Below are positions 1-12,900 of a DNA stretch of 64,000 nt, piece by piece (position 1 is the stretch's first letter; every line of letters begins with the position of its first letter). The notes under the pieces were generated by a model that was given only the letters and a program-made list of their open reading frames with translations, was not told the origin of the DNA and searched no databases. The stretch is from Hedera helix. Taxonomy: Eukaryota > Streptophyta > Magnoliopsida > Apiales > Araliaceae. The position numbers were made by a program, and so were the translations under genes. The stretch spans positions 13,468,098 through 13,532,097 of the forward strand of contig OX359266.1 of the NCBI GenBank assembly GCA_947179155.2, given 5' to 3'.

Positions 1-820
1 ATATTCAATAATCATGTTAAGTATAGATCACTCCACTCAACTGAAGTCATTAAATTCAGACCCCAGCTTAATAATTGTTATGAATTTGCTAATAGGCAAT
101 AATAAGTATTGTGGATTAACACTCTCACGTTTTCTCCTGGTATAGGTTGTTAAATTTGCATTTTTGACTGATGATTTGAAAAGCATTTTGGCCTTTCTTG
201 CATGTTATCCAAGTGGTCTTATACATTGTGGGGTCTAACTACCTGCATTTATTATCTAACTTTAGCCTTCTGTATAAATTTTGAAAATGCTTGGAGAGAC
301 AATAGTATGACTTAACTTTGCTGCTCCTGAAAAGTTATGCAAACTTCTTTGTGTTTATCTTTGATAATGAGTTGAATTTGAGAGATCGATAAATGCCATG
401 CAGAACATTTTTTGGTGAATTATATTATCTCAAAGTTGTAAATTGAAAATGTAATTCTAGTACCAGGGCATCCCTTTTCCCCCTTTCCTTTATTCCTTTT
501 TTCTCTTTTGAGGTTTTTAGGCATATGTTTGTATTTGCTATATGTGGATGTGTTTTTACTTTATTCATTCATTTATATTCTTGTTATTTTAAATTATTAT
601 TTTTATTCTTTTCTTATTTTATTTTTCTTATGATTTTGCCTTTTAGTTTGTCATTACTTCTACTTTTATACTTTTTACATGTAGGATTCATTTTTCAGCC
701 TATCCAACTAGTTTGGAATAAAAGGTTTTTTGTTGAGTTATGTTGTTTAGAAAATCTTAATGGAGTTTCCATAGTGAGCATTGATAGGAAGAGCTAATAT
801 ATTATGAAATCTTTTTGCAG
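1..820 (+). other. Intron sequence upstream of the first visible exon
   Basis: T-rich sequence ending in a good acceptor (ctttttgcag, 811-820). I looked for the preceding conserved exon of this family, which should end near an IEEEEQ-type acidic motif, and did not find it. The next exon upstream is therefore outside the window. Confidence 0.6.
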
Positions 821-960
821 GATATGATTGAAAACGTGTTAGAGATAAAAGATACTTATGTTAGAGAGGTGATGACACCTCTTGTTGATGTTGTTGCCAT
901 TGATGCCAGTGCAACACTTGTCGATTTCCACAGCTTGTGGGTGACTCATCAATATTCCAG
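821..960 (+). CDS. CBSDUFCH1: Exon encoding start of CBS domain 1
   Basis: 140 nt beginning DMIENVLEIKDTYVREVMTP after the acceptor at 811-820 and followed by donor gtatgt. It ends in phase 2; the split Arg codon is completed by the next exon. Confidence 0.93.
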
Positions 961-3900
961 GTATGTTGAACTTGTTATAATAACAAGTAGTAAAATATTT
1001 TCCTGCTTGACGAAGCCTTTTTCTCTAAGAAATATTTTAGGATGTCCGCAGGGTTCCTGTCTTTGAGCAACGTGTTGACAATATAGTGGGTGTCGCATAT
1101 GCAATGGATCTTCTAGATTATGTTCAGAAGGTAAGCTTATGTTGTAAACATTCTAGTTCTTTAAATTCCTTGTTTTTATATCTTCTCTAACTATACAAAA
1201 AATCTCATAGTTCGCAGAAATATATTCTTTTTGATTTTGAAGGGGGAACTACTAGAAAGTTCTGCTGTGGGCGATATGGCACATAAACCTGCGTACTTTG
1301 TCCCTGGTAATTTAAATTCATTTTAATTTCCTATCATAAACTTTGTCTCTTTTACTTCTTTTAATCGAATAAAATGCACCCAGTTCCTAATTCTTGACTT
1401 TTTATTTTTTATTTTTTAATTTATTTTTTTAACATTCCTTTAGTAAGAAACTAATATGCGCTGAGGTTGTATGCGGGATTTAACATTTAAAGATAGAACC
1501 TAATACTCTGAGGGCGAGAGCCTTGTGCTAGATGTAGTTGATATACTATGACGAGGTGCTGCTCTTTTTAGCATCACTTTAGTAAGAAGTAAATGTGTTC
1601 TGGTTACATGCGCGATTTAACATGCAAGGATATATGTATATTAGTTAACCTAGAAGTGGTTACAAAAAAATCGTATGACTAGTGGAGTTATTCAAAATCC
1701 ATATGATAAGAATTCTAGGTGGACCTAGGAGGCAAAGGGACCTTCGAGAGCCTAAGCCTTGTAAACGGGCCTAGGCATTTTCCTAGACAATTGAGTTCGT
1801 GGATTTACCTAGGTGAGTTTATGGGCTGATAAAAGATTTTTATCTTCGAAACCCATTGAAAGTTGAAAGGAGGAGTGCACAAGAAATCAAATCATATAGA
1901 AATGATCGATTTGGTGGACTATGAGGTGTTCGAACATGGTCGAAATAGTTGAATAGGAGAATTACTATGACTATAGCCCTTGGTAAATTTACCGAAGATG
2001 AAATGATTTATTTGATATTATGGATGACTGGTTATGGAGGGACAGTTTCGTTTTGTTGGCTGGTCCGATTTATTGCTCTTTCCTTGTGCCTATTTCGCTT
2101 TAGGGGGTTGGTTCATAGGTACAACCTTTGTAACTTCATGGTATGCCTATGGATTGGCCACTTCCTATTTGGAAGGTTGCAATTTCTCAACTGTGGCATT
2201 TTCTACTCCTACTAATAGTTTAACACATTCTTTATTATTACTATGGGGCCCTGAAGCACAAGGGGATTTTACTCGTTAGTGTCAATTAGGCAGTTTGTGG
2301 ACTTTTGTTGCCCTCTATGGTGCTTGCGGACTAATAAGTTTCATGTTACATCAATTTGAATTTGCTCGATCTGTGCAATTGCAACCTTATATGGCGGAAT
2401 CCCTAAGCAGTTTAGTTTATTATTCCTTTTTACCTTGTAAAATAAATAAATTAAGTTTGTTCTTTTGTATTTGTAATAAAATTAATGTTATATTTAGAAA
2501 AGGTGAAAGGTTAGGGATTGATTTTAAATATTGTCAAATTACAGAGCCAACTTTGAATTTTGATAGAAATTTAGGGCACTTAATAGTAAATTTAACAAAT
2601 TAAATGATAATACTTAATGTTATTCCATCGCATCTATTGTAAGAAAACTAAGAAGCACGGGTTCGGCTAAACATCAACGAACTGCACACCCCGTGCGTCG
2701 GGGGTGTGGGTGCGCCGGCATACGCACGGGGTGCGACTGCTAACGTATCCCTTTTTTATAGGTTTTCTTTTTATCATCTATTGGCTAAAGGATGTTACCA
2801 TCATCTGTACCAAATTAGAATACCAAAACCAGAAGAGAAGAAACAAAAGGGAAGATAAAAGAGAAATGAAAATAAAATAAAAAAAGAAAAGGAGGTCACC
2901 ATAGAAGTGCAATCAGGAAGAGATCGGAAATGTTGGGGAAGAAGAAGTCGCACCGTCCCGCCGATCGCTGATCATCTCGATCTTCATCCCCCACCATCTC
3001 TCTTTCCATTTTCTTTTTTCTCTCTTGTGGGTCTGTAACTAGATATGTGAAAGGTACTAAAAAGATTCAAGACTGGGCTTTTTGCTTTCATTTATTGTAC
3101 AAAAGTTCAGTCAACTCCCTTATAGTTTTAAAAATTACATGTCATAATCCCCTGTTTTTATACTTTTACACCTGTACTTTAGTTGTATACAAATATTAAT
3201 ACAACTAGTATAATAATAATTTAATATTTTATTATATACACACTATTTATAAATTATATTTAATAATAAAATATGTGCCATATCCCCATGCACCTGAATT
3301 CTCATTTTTTCAAATTTGACGAACTCTCGTATTCCCGTATCACACTCGTATCCCCACACCTGAATCCTTAGTAAGAAAATATATCGCAACATCATATTAT
3401 TCTTTAGGGAAGAGGAGGAAACAAGTTGTTGCAATGGTGGTGGACGACGACATTGATGTCATTGCATGGTCATCTCCTAGGCGGGCGCATAACACTTACT
3501 TTCCAAGGTTGGGAAATGCCTAGCGCCTAAGCAGTTGTTTTAGACCACTGATATACATGTCAAATATTGATAGCCACTCTCTCTTCTATACGTCGAACCC
3601 TTTCATCTCCAATCAATGTATTCTGCCTAATGAAGTGTTAATATAATCCAGACATCATTTTGGGGATGTGTTTTTTAATGTGATTTGTGCTGCCATATGA
3701 GAGAGGGTTGTGGAATTGTAATAGAAATGATAAGAGGTGCTGTGTTAATATTTTGGCTACATGATGATATTTAGGGGTCATGTAATGACATAATTGGCAG
3801 TGCTAAAAGGATTAAAACATGTGCTCTAAGGCGATTTATTTTTATTGTTATTGTTTTTATATTTGTGTATAATTATATAGAGAATATATGAGATGTAAAG

Positions 3901-6900
3901 TTTGGAAATTGTACATGAAAAAATACCAAGAAAACAATCTTAAATGGAACAATAAATTCATTTCAAGTATAATTTTACTTTTATTATTTTAAAACTCAAT
4001 GAGAAAAATAAAATTGAAATGGACTAGGCCAGCCTAGATCACCCGGGCAACTGCGTAGACTTCCTAGATGCCCAGAATGTTTTATATAGCGATTAGGGCC
4101 AAATCTAAGTGGCTGAGGGCCGATTCCACCTAGGCTTCTGCCTAGGCTGATTTTTGGAACTGTTTTCAGTATGTTGGAGTCACAATTCTCTATGTTGGGG
4201 ATCAACATAATCTATACTATACTATAACATAAAGTGACAAGAAGAGATACCAACCAAATTAACTCATCAATTAAAATGAGTTAACTCATTTCAATTGATG
4301 AGTTAACTTGAATGGTATTAATGAGTTAACAAAAATGGTATTATTTCATTTAATGTGATATAATATATAATTACAATTAATTTCGCTTGATTTATGGATG
4401 AAGAATAAGCAAAGTTTCTTCTTAAAATATTAAAATTATATATAATTTTACTTAAATAAATGTAATTAATTTCTCTCAATTTGTGGACAGAGAAATATGA
4501 AAAGTTTATTCTTAACAATTAATTTGTAATTTTTAATCACATAATATTAAAAGTAATTAAATTCCTTTCAATTGTAGTAGAATATGCTAAACCAAAATTA
4601 TTAACATTATATATGTATTATGTCAGTGAAAAATAATAAATATATTAATAATAAATTATTAAATATTTATGAAAAAAGTTATGCAAACTAACCCGTGCCT
4701 TGCACGGGATATCAAACTTGTTTATTATGCTAATAATGCTGTAATATGTTAGTACTTTCTGCAGAAAATTTGTTGGGTAGATAATTACATTTTACACTGT
4801 TAGAATGTAGAATATTCTATAAAGCTGTTAGAATGTTATGAGAATCCAGCTATTTAGGGAATGTAATTATAGCCTAGATTTTAGCTCTAATTAGAGCCTT
4901 AATTACAGCCGTTAATTGTAGTTTTAAGTGTAACAGAATATAGTATATATACAATGAAATGATGGGAAGGATTTAAACTCTCATATTAACCAATTTCTTT
5001 GTGTTCTCTTAGTCCTAAAGATGGGTTTCAACTTGGTATTAGAGCCGATCCCATATTTATGTTTCACCTGCCCAGAAAACTAGTAATCATCGCTAGTTTT
5101 TTGAATCTTCTTTTAGAAAACAAGTAAGACGAGTCTGTATAGAGGAATTGAGGTCGTAACAGTCGGGTGACCACCGCAAGAGAATCAGCTCCGCTACCCA
5201 CTGTCACATGCGCCTATACGTGCCACCACATGCACTTGGCTCTAACGCCACGCGCCTCTTGCCGACACGGGCCTCTTCTGTCGATGCGACGAGTTCCAGA
5301 GGGCTTGCCGCTCTCTCTTCTTATTTACAATAGCTGAGTGTTGTTTGGTTCAGGTTTTCTCAATTTTTTCCTCATTTACATTGGTATTATCTCTATTTTT
5401 CCGCTTATGGTAACTTTATTGTTTACCTACTGCCATATAGTGTTTTATAAGCTTTTGAATCATCCTTGTTGGTATTTCCTTGAGGGTTTTAAGGAGGTGC
5501 TGAGGGAAGCTTGGGATTGCCATATTGTTGGGGATCCAATTTTCATTATGTCCGAGAAACTAAGAAGGGCTAAGAAAGCTATTTTCATTCTCAACAAGAA
5601 GATTGGTAATCTCTCAAATAATGTCAAGATGGCCAGGCAAAGACTTCATGAAGTACAATGTGAATGGATGGCTAGGCCTAATGTACTAATCTTCTTTGGA
5701 TCAGGGTTATCAAGTCGTTGCCTAGACGACGACTAGGCGCCTAGTCGATACAAAAGGGGAAAAGCGTCGAGGCAACTTGGTGGGAGAAAAGAAAGGCGTG
5801 CGCTCAGGTATCGATCTGGACGACTTGGTCGACTTTCAGGCGACTTGGACGACTATATGGCTAAGCGGTCGACTTGGTCGGAGCAGGTGTGGTTCGACCC
5901 GAAGCTTAACTAGGTTAAAAAAAAAAAGTTCGAGTGAACCTAATCTATGGATCAGAACTTCGAAAGAGCATAAAGGGAGAAACAAACGAGTCGCAAGGGA
6001 GAAACGAAACCTAATCAATCGATCGATCAAGCCGAGCAAACATCTGTGAATTGAGATTAAGATAGAGAGAGGGTGAGGGAGAGAAGTACCTCTATTAACT
6101 CCGACGACTCACTTCGGCCACTCCGACGACCTCTTTGCAGGTATGCTTCTCTTCTTCTCTTCTTCTCGTCTTCTTCTCGACTTCTTCTTGTCCAGAGTAC
6201 CACTTCTCTGCTTCTTCTCAACTTGGGCTCTATCTCTGTTTTTTTTTGTGGCTAAATAACTCAGCTGTTTATTGCTCAATGCTCACTATCTGCCTATTAT
6301 TTATTACTAGTGTGGTGCTGCCTTTTTATTGTTTATTGCTCCGACTGCTGTGGACCATTTATTGCTTCTTGCTTCAGTATCATGGCTGCTGTTTCGGTTT
6401 ATTATTTATTATGTGTGGGCTGCCTTTTTATTGATTATTAATTTGCTTTGACTGTCGTGGACCATCTGTTATTTATTGTTTATTGCTTCATAGCTTCAGT
6501 AATCAATGTTCTTAAAGACTTAAATATGATGGATATTTGCTGTTTGCATTTAAAGCATTTCCTAAAGTACATACGTATAAATTATAATAGTGTATACTTG
6601 ATAGCTTACTTAGTGTATAAATTATAGTAATGTAATAACTAATAGGTAGTAACTAGTAACTAGTAAGTAATTAAAAAAAATTGCAGCATGTAACATCTTA
6701 TTAAAAAAAATAAATTGCAGCATGAAAAATAAAAAAAATTGCAGCATGTAACATCTTAATAAAAAAAATTATACAAGTTAATGCAATGTTTTCTTTTTTC
6801 AATGTTATCTCTGTTTAGTGTTTACTTGTTTTGTTATTACAATTTACAATTTACAAATTACAATGTCTTGTTTGTTTGTGTAATCCTTGTTGTGATGTGA

Positions 6901-9900
6901 TATGCTTCAACATCATTAGAAATATAAATATAAATATATAAATATTCATATAAATGTTAAATATATATAACTTTATAGGTATAAAATTTACATTGTTAAC
7001 GACTTGTCGACTTGCGGACGACTAGTCGGGCGCCTTGTCACTTAAGCGCTTAAGCTCCCGGCTGTCGCCTTGATAACTATGCTCTGGATGGCCCTTGATA
7101 GGGAGGAGGCTTTGCTCCGTTAGAAATCAGAGTGGCTTAAAGATGGTGATTCCAACTCTGGTTTTTTCCATAGCCAAATCAAGAACAACTGGAATGCCAA
7201 CAAGGTGCTTTCTATTGAGGCTTCGAAGGGCAATCTGGTTCATGGACATGAGGATGTACAACAGGTTGCGGTTGATTACTTTAAAAGTACCCTGGGCAGT
7301 CCTCCTTTTGCCTCCTATACAAACCTTGGACATCTGAGTCACATCTTTACTAACACTTTGACTCCGGATATGGCCAGAACTCTAGAAATGGAAGTTACTG
7401 AAGTGGAGATTATTAAGACTCTTGGAACTATGAAGAGGAATAAGAGTCCTGGTCCAAATGGCTTTATTGTTAACTTCTATACTCAGAACTGGGATATTGT
7501 GGGAAGAGATTTCATTGCTGCTATCCAGGCCTTCTTCATGTTGGGTTGTCAACTTAGGGGAACCAATTCAACTGCTATTGCTCTTATCCCCAAGGTTCCT
7601 AACTCCACATCCATGTGGGACCAATTTCATGTTGCAACACAATCTGTAAATGTATTTCCAAGATTCTTGCTAGTAGGCTGAAAACTACACTTGCCTCTAT
7701 TATATCCCCCACCCTAGCAGCTTTTGTTCCTAGGAGAAAGATTGGAGATAACATTCTCCTAGCCAAGAACTTATGAGGAACTATCATAGAAGCTCTGGCC
7801 CTCCTAGGTGCACTCTCAAAATTGATCTTTAAAAAGCTTTTTATTCTGTAAGTTGGAATTTTTTGTTTGATGCCCTCACTCAATTTAGGCTCCCACCTAA
7901 GTTCTGTTACTGGGTTAAGGCATGTATTACTACTAAATTCTTTGTTAAGGTTAATGGGGCCTTGTATGGCTATTTCAAAGGTACTAAGGGGCTCTTTCAA
8001 GGAGACCCTCTTTCCCCCTACCGGTTTGTTATTATTATGGAAGTTTTATCCCTCATCCTTAATGATAATGTGAAAAGGAAGCCTTTCAAGTACCATTGGA
8101 GAGCTAAGCAATGTGGCATTACTAATCTATACTTTGTTGCTGATGATCTCATGCTTTACTAAATTCTGTTACTACACTAAAGGATATCCTCAATACCTTC
8201 TCAAAGCTCTCGAGTCTTTTTCCTAATGTAGCAAAAAGTCGGTGTTTTCTTGCTAATGTCCCAAATGATGAGGCTCAGTTGATTGTGGATTGTCTTCACT
8301 TTGTGCTAGGTTCTACACCTGCTAAATTTCTTGTCTTACGTCTTATCTCCTCAAAGCTGTCTATTGCTGATTGTAAAGCTCTTGTTGATAGGATCACGGA
8401 TAAGGTCTCCTCTTGGACCAACAAATTTCCCTCCATTTCGGGTAGGCTCCAGCTTGTTCAGTCTGTGCCTTTTGCTATTCAAGCTTATTGGGCAACTTAT
8501 TTCATTCTCCCATCTGCTGTTCTAAAATCTATCACATCAATCCTTGAGAGATTTCTTTGGAAGGGGCCCACCTTGCAGAGGTATGGTGCCAAGGTTGCTT
8601 GGGATAAACTTGTTGTCCCCTATTCTGAAGGGGGGGTAAATTTAAAGCGTCTTGAGGACTGGAACCAGGCTCACATCCTCCTGCATCTAAGGAATGTCAT
8701 TCATTCCGACTCTCAATTTCTTTGGGCTAAATGGATCAAGAACATGGTCATTAATGACAGATTCTTTTGGTGTATCCCTGTCTTGTCAGATTGTTCTTGG
8801 ATCTGGAGAAAGGTACTTAAGCTTCGGTCTATTGCCATCAAATTCCTGAAATACTCTATTGGGGATGGCTCAAAGATAAGTTTATGGTTCGATTTGTGCA
8901 TGGATCACAATTTACTAGCTAGTACAACACATGTTGTGGTTGTTAATCCTGGGCTTGGACCTCATGCAAAAGTTAAGGATATCATTTAATGGGGTACGGG
9001 TATGGGACACAAAGGAATTGCTCACATAGAAAATATCTCACAAAAACTCGATCAATTTTTATCTCAATGTATCAAAAATAATGAAGTACATCCCTATTTA
9101 TAATACTCTTAAATAACTCTCTAACCTAAATTGAACTCTAATAAGATAAATACAAATTAAATAAGATAACTACTAATTACCAAAACTAATTAAAATACAA
9201 CTTTTAAAATACAATTTCTACTTGAAATATAACATCTAATTTATGGGCTTAATTAATGGGCTTCCAAAGCCTTTGATACTGCTCCAACCAACTTTCACGA
9301 CACGCTTGTCGAGCTCATCCTACACCAGTTCTCCTCAACTAAGGAAAACTCAACTCTGTCGAGTTAGCAATACAAGAATCACGTCGGATCACTAAAGAAT
9401 TCTTCGTAATTTTGGCATGTCAAGAGCACAAGTTAGAGTGAATTTGGTATTGTCCTTGACAATTGAATAAGTATTAGCACGGGCATCATGTTGGGCGTGA
9501 CAATCCCATAGCCATGTACGCCCTAAGATAACACATAACAGTATCCTTAAGCTTGCCAATTGAGAATGTAACCAAGCATATGTGGGTAACCCGCAACTTT
9601 GTATTGGTAATCCATGCAACATCATACGGGTCCGAACGAGGCTCACCTTTTAACCCAAGCGTTTGGACTGCTTCCTCATAAATAACATCTGTACAACTCT
9701 CAGTATCAATCACGAGAAAGCATATTTATCCTGCACATTTAACTCGCGTCTGAAATAGCCGCCCATAATGGATTTTAGGATCATCTTTCTGTCTCTGAGC
9801 AACAAATAAAGGTCGAAGAACGCTTAAATATCCTTCCAAATGAGCATCAACTTCCAAATCTTGCTCATCAGGTTCATATTCCACGTCTAACGGCAAACAC

Positions 9901-12900
9901 ACCTTTTCGTTCATGTCAGTTTTCTCAGTCTTTGTCAACAACAAGAAGTTGCTTAGAGGGAGAAGAGACAACATTCATCTTCGGGAAAAGACACTTAAAA
10001 GACATGTGACCAGAACCACCACAGTTAAAGTATTGAGACGTAGGGTTGTTGCTAGCACTAGAAGAACTTGGACCACGATTAGGTTTACTAGTAGCTGAAG
10101 GGTTTGTAGGCGATCTTTCAACTGGTTTGCCTTTAAGTGGCTCCATAAAAGTCCGCTCACTCTGAATTTGGACCGACTTTGGAGGTCGAACAAAATTTCT
10201 TTTCAAATTATCTTCCACTTGGGTGGTAACTTGAACGGCATAATCCAAGAGCAAGAGTTTACCCAAAGCTACACCACTGATAATCTTCGAATTTAATCCC
10301 CGACGGTACATGGAGATTAAAACATCTTCTATCCAAGGAATTCAGACCTTGTAACCAAATTGTAAAATTTTGAAGTATATTTGACTACGGATCGACTACC
10401 TTGTACTAATTCAGGTAGCTGCAAACAAGTGTGCTGCTTATAATTTGGAGGCACAAAACGTTGTGTTAAGGCAGCTTTCATATTCTCCTATCTTCGTGCA
10501 GCTATATATAAGTTTCACTGATGATGACCCCACCAAATACGATCTGTCCCTTTCAACTTCGCTTCAGCAAAGAAAAGTTTTCATCAATTAGTTTATACCA
10601 ACGAAAGAAACTCTCCAAATTATGAATCCAATCGAAGAATGATTCAGACCTTTGATCTCCATTGAAATCACCAACAGCTAATTTTGCTCCTCTATCCACT
10701 GCATTCAATTGAGGGTCTAACACATGGAAATTATCACGTAGATTAGGTCCTTGCTGTTGTAGGAGTCTCATTTGATTAGGACCTAGAAGTGGATCTTCAA
10801 AATTCCAGCGAGTATCTTCCTGTCCTTTATCTACACGTTCCGTGAGTAAATCAACCTTTGCCTCAAGTGCTGTCATAGAGGTCTGGAACATGTGCAATCA
10901 ATGTTGCGATTGATTCTTCAATTCTTTTAAGACGCTCATCTTGTTGTGATATATAAGTATTTTGTTGTGACATATAAGTATCTAGCTTGACATTGACTTC
11001 TCCCGCATTTACCATGGTTCCTTGGGGTACTAAACTGTAATTTGCCGGAAGATCTTTTAAACAGCAGAGCGGCACTGCAACAATCACTCTCATTTTCTTT
11101 TGTTTTCCTCTTTTTCTCTGGTTCTTTGTTCTTCTTTTTTTTTTTTTTCTCCTTTATTTCTTTAAATCCGACGTTGGTGAAAGGTGAGGCAGGAGACGGC
11201 GGCGACAGGAGGCGATGGCGGCGTCAGGTATGTTTTCTTCTTTTTTTTGCAAGATATGTGGCTGGTTCACTGAGATAATGACACAATGGAGGTGGGGTTG
11301 GTAACTGGCTGGAGATAACTGTTGTTTTCGATAAGGGATGCTGTTGTTTGCTGAAGCAAGGGGAAAATGGGTTTAGTATTGACGGCTAGGGTTATGCTCT
11401 GGTAAATTGTTTGGCTACTTTTTTCTTCTTTTCCCCTTTGCAGCGGCAGGAAGATGGTGTTCTCTGATTTGGGACAGTGGTTAGGCAAAATTGGTGGAGG
11501 GAGGGGAACAGTGATGATAGAAGGCAGAAAGAGATTAGGGTTTGGCTCTGATACCAAAATAATGGGGTATGAGTATGAGAAACAAATGAATTGCTCACAC
11601 AAAAAATCTCTTAAAAAAACTAGATCAATTCTTATCTCAGTGTATAAAAAATAATAAAGTATATCCCTATTTATGATACTCTTAAACAACTTTCCTAGCC
11701 TAAATTGGACTCTAATAAGATAAATACAAATTAAATAAGGTAACTACTAATTACCAAAACTAATTAAAATATAATCTCTACTTAATATACAACATTTAAT
11801 TTATGATCTTAATTCTTGGGCTTCCAAAGCCTTTGATACTGCTCCAACCAATTTTCATGACGGGCTAGTCGAGCTCGTCCTGCATCATCATTGCTCTAAC
11901 TGTACTGGCATTCAAAATTTTTGGGATAACTTTGACCTCACAAGGACATTTGACCCTTCTAAGCCTGATGAAATTCTGTGGGAGGATGTTACACATGTCA
12001 AGGCTGCCATTATTTGGAATTCCATCCAAAAGAAAAGACAGGAGGTAACATGGTGGAAGTTGGTATGGCACAAGCTTTGAGTCCCATGATGCTCCCTCTT
12101 TCTGTGGCTTGCTTTTCACAATGGGCTCTAAACTAAGGACGTTCTTTTGAGATATGGTCTTGATGTTGATCCTATGTGTAGACTGTGTAACACTCAAAAT
12201 GAAAGTTTCCATCACCTTTTCTTTCAATGCCTCCTCTCTTTTCATGTGCTCTTTTCAACTCTAAGGTTTTGCTGCTGGAAAGGCAATCACAGGAGCTCGA
12301 GTTCCATCGTCTCTTTTCTCACTCAGCTGAAGGTTTCAAAGATAAAAGCGTAATATCCTCTGCTTGGGATTGGCCGCTGTTGTTTACTACATTTGGAGGG
12401 AACGGAATGCTAGGATCCATGAAGACACTTCCCAATCTGCTGCCTGCCTCAGTAGAAATCATGCCTCACGCCAAGACTTTTTCCATTACAATCTATTTAG
12501 TATAGTTTAGCCTTGCCATCATAGGGACTTGTCCCATGCTTCGGTTACGCCTTGTCATTATTGAAATACAAAATCGTAGAGATGCCTTTATACTTGTTCA
12601 TTTCTTTTAATATATTTTAATTTAGCAAAAAAAAAAGAAAGAGAATCTAGTTCCATCAATAGTGGTGATACTTATCGGGTGAATAAAGGGCAGTTAGTTA
12701 TAAATCACCACCTTAACTCTAATTTGGTTCTTAGTCTATTTAAGTTGGATGGGAACAATTATCTCGCTTGGTTTCAAGAATGCCATATGTCATTTGAAGC
12801 TAACCATACGCAACATTTCATTAATGGTACAAACGATGCCTGCACAAGCGGGTGCTGCTTAGGAAGAATGGAAGTCTGATAATTCCATGGTGAAAATGTG

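Larger units (their letters stand above)
8987..11887 (-). mobile_element. Non-autonomous gypsy-type LTR element (gag-protease only), old copy
   Basis: LTRs 8987-9327 and 11560-11887, target duplication TCATT (8982-8986 and 11888-11892). The primer site on the minus strand (reverse of ggctctgatacca, 11544-11556) fits tRNA-iMet. The internal 2.2 kb encodes only degenerate gag and protease on the minus strand; there is no RT, RNase H or integrase. It is a relative of 23342-26275 and splits the LINE. Confidence 0.88.
5338..12636 (+). mobile_element. 5'-truncated L1-type LINE, interrupted twice
   Basis: Four blocks read as one plant LINE ORF2: 5338-5693 (pre-RT, SEKLRRAKKAIFILNKKIGN), 7090-8160 and 8161-8986 (reverse transcriptase), and 11893-12626 (zf-RVT tail with MCRLCNTQNESFHHLFFQC), then a poly-A run at 12627-12636. 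Removing the insertions 5702-7081 and 8987-11887 makes the blocks continuous. The endonuclease and ORF1 are missing (5' truncation). Stops and frameshifts are frequent. It lies inside the copia gag leader. Target duplication unclear. Confidence 0.85.

Noticed and set aside
1041..1130. Alternative acceptor at 1040 for the second exon
   Set aside because: It gives a reading unlike the family; the acceptor ending at 1051 restores the conserved YSRVPVFEQR stretch.
1949..2603. Open frames over and after the psbD fragment as genes
   Set aside because: They are frameshifted parts of the plastid D2 coding region, continuing into unrelated AT-rich DNA.
5178..12647. AAGAGAATC at 5178-5186 and 12639-12647 as the LINE target duplication
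   Set aside because: The right copy follows the poly-A tail as expected, but the left copy lies about 150 nt before recognisable LINE sequence and the match soon fails. Left unproven.
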